Source: Elusimicrobia bacterium RIFOXYA2_FULL_47_53 (lineage in GTDB: Bacteria > Elusimicrobiota > Endomicrobiia > Endomicrobiales > XYA2-FULL-47-53). From it: DNA of 64,000 nucleotides. The first letter of the stretch is position 1. The number at the start of each line of letters is the position of its first letter. The position numbers and the translations under genes were made by a program. Under the pieces are notes generated by a model. It was not told the DNA's origin. It did no database searches and saw nothing but the letters and a program-made list of their open reading frames with translations. The stretch is taken from assembly GCA_001800315.1 (NCBI GenBank), contig MGVE01000017.1, positions 50,684 to 114,683 of the forward strand. The letters run 5' to 3'. Positions 62,873-64,000 of the stretch are shown one piece after another.

Positions 62873-63829
62873 ATGAATATCATTAAATACATCAACTCAA
62901 TTAATGCCGGCTCCAGGCGCGTTAAGTTCGCTTTTGGCGCCTGTTTGTTCATGGTTCTGACTGCTATGGCGTTAAATCCCCTCAGGCTGGAAGCGGCTTT
63001 TAAAGACCCGGGTTATCTCGCGAGGCCCGCCGGCATGGGCGGCGCGTTTACTTCGGTGAGCGGCGATATTTCAAGCGCCTGGTATAATCCTGCGGCAGTA
63101 ACCGATATTGAACAGGCGGCGGCCATATTTACCTATTCAAAACCTTATCTTAGCCTGAGCGAAGTTGATATCAGCATGTCCTACGCCTCATATCTGCTGC
63201 CTCTTTCAAAATACGGGATAGCCGGCCTGGGCTACGCGCGGTTTGATACCGCCGGCCTTTATCAGGAAAGCACTCTTTTCCTGACCTACGCGTACGATTT
63301 TAAATATTTTTCTTCGGGGTTTAACCTTAAATACCTCGGCCGCGCCGTTACTACCGATATACGCACGGTAGACGACAGCGTCTTTGCAAACGGGACCTCA
63401 AGATCCGCGGTGACTATGGACCTGGGTTTTTACAGAGACATGGGCCAGGGGTTTGGCGCGGGACTTTGCGCCAAAAATCTGACTCAGCCGGATGTGGGAT
63501 ATTATATAAACGACCCGGTGCCCATGGAATTAAGGGGAGGGGTTTCTTATTTCTTCGGGCCTGAGGATATAGATTTCCTCGTTTCCATGGACATAGCTTC
63601 GCGCAACAACGAATACAACGCCTATCTGGGCGGTGAGGCGTTTTTCAACAAACGAACTCTGGGCGCCAGGCTTGGCGGCAATAAAAACGAGGTTTCACTT
63701 GGCGGCTCCTATATTTACAGGATAGAAAAAAGCAAATTTGACATATCCGCGGACTATTCCTTCTCCTGGCCCTTCTTCGTTGAAGCAACCTCCGGCTCCC
63801 ATCGTTTAAGCCTCGGCCTGAAATTCTAA
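62873..63829 (+). CDS. PorV/PorQ-family outer-membrane beta-barrel protein
   Basis: A 318-aa barrel, starting one base after the previous stop, so translationally coupled to the secreted protein. A signal peptide covers about residues 18-42, ending near RLEA. The mature start, YLARPAGMGGAFTSVSGDISSAWYNPAAV, is the hallmark of the PorV/PorQ/UPF0164 family: A-x-G-M-G-G-A-F then W/Y-Y-N-P-A. Alternating amphipathic strands follow through to the last residues, SHRLSLGLKF, which end in the terminal Phe expected of Bam substrates. PorV shuttles cargo in type IX secretion; related proteins occur in many phyla without a proven T9SS. The gene pairing suggests that it handles the adjacent secreted proteins. 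Confidence 0.8.
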   Translation: MNIIKYINSINAGSRRVKFAFGACLFMVLTAMALNPLRLEAAFKDPGYLARPAGMGGAFTSVSGDISSAWYNPAAVTDIEQAAAIFTYSKPYLSLSEVDISMSYASYLLPLSKYGIAGLGYARFDTAGLYQESTLFLTYAYDFKYFSSGFNLKYLGRAVTTDIRTVDDSVFANGTSRSAVTMDLGFYRDMGQGFGAGLCAKNLTQPDVGYYINDPVPMELRGGVSYFFGPEDIDFLVSMDIASRNNEYNAYLGGEAFFNKRTLGARLGGNKNEVSLGGSYIYRIEKSKFDISADYSFSWPFFVEATSGSHRLSLGLKF

Positions 63830-63961
63830 TGTTGTTTTGTGTTTTTGAGCAGAAATTGATATGCTGATGATGCTGTAAATAAAGAGCGATAGATGGGGGA
63901 TAAAAGCGTGGGGTGCAAGGCGTTGGCAAGTTCCCTTAAGAAACTCAAAGCAATGGTTTAT

Positions 63962-63999
63962 CCTGTAAAGCGCGCGAAAAAGCTTTACGGGTTTTTTTT
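63962..63999 (+). terminator. Terminator-like hairpin at the window edge
   Basis: CCTGTAAAGC (63962-63971) pairs with GCTTTACGGG (63982-63991) over ten positions, one of them G-T, with a ten-base loop and then eight T residues. It lies 133 bases after the barrel gene and probably ends its transcript. Confidence 0.75.
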
Positions 64000-64000
64000 A

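Overview
The window reads as a chromosome segment of a Gram-negative (diderm), probably uncultured bacterium. Diderm evidence is direct: three outer-membrane-type proteins (two TolC-like channels and one PorV/PorQ-like barrel), two periplasmic adaptors, three RND pumps and two lipoproteins. Three traits recall the candidate phylum Omnitrophota (OP3): a giant uninterrupted 26.4-kb gene, small palindromic intergenic repeats, and secreted beta-sandwich proteins. This placement is an inference from known Omnitrophota traits. No rRNA or tRNA gene is present to test it. All supported genes are on the + strand.

Layout. 1-1130: the 3' end of a gene that enters from the left edge. 1281-1888: a consensus promoter, a 169-aa membrane-anchored protein and a terminator-like hairpin straddling its stop codon. 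1917-28313: one 8,798-aa protein. It carries an export/TM segment, a TIKI/ChaN-like fold, LysM, a membrane-embedded OpgH/GT84-like glycosyltransferase, a long array of degenerate I/V-P-W repeats, HEAT-like repeats, a HExxH module, a GH13-like barrel, a GT5-like starch-synthase module and a large unassigned C-terminus. 28328-31579: a stand-alone response regulator, an intergenic hairpin-repeat block, an FtsH-like membrane AAA protease and a lipoprotein. 31714-40660: a TolC-like channel, an adaptor and two RND permeases in tandem. 40829-45112: a small membrane protein, then a tightly overlapping signalling set (sensor kinase, REC-GGDDF protein, OmpR-type regulator, sigma-70 family factor). 45109-51056: an Rrf2/CymR-like repressor with its own consensus promoter and palindromic operator, followed by metY-cysK-metX-metW and thiM-thiE. 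51084-56997: a heavy-metal (Cus-like) efflux set, split by a repeat patch. 57114-63829: three secreted beta-sandwich proteins, two of them clear tandem paralogues, and a PorV/PorQ-like barrel, ending in a terminator-like hairpin.

Working together. The sulfur block gives a coherent route from homoserine through the O-acyl ester to homocysteine, plus cysteine synthesis, controlled by a repressor without iron-sulfur cysteines next to its probable partner enzyme CysK. The giant protein combines glucan-synthase-like, amylase-like and glycogen-synthase-like modules with peptidoglycan-binding and protease-like modules in one membrane-associated chain. That combination, with several catalytic motifs altered, is the most unusual thing here. 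The last block looks like a cell-surface display or secretion locus.

Limits: all function calls come from reading motifs by eye. No alignment, profile search or structure prediction was run.
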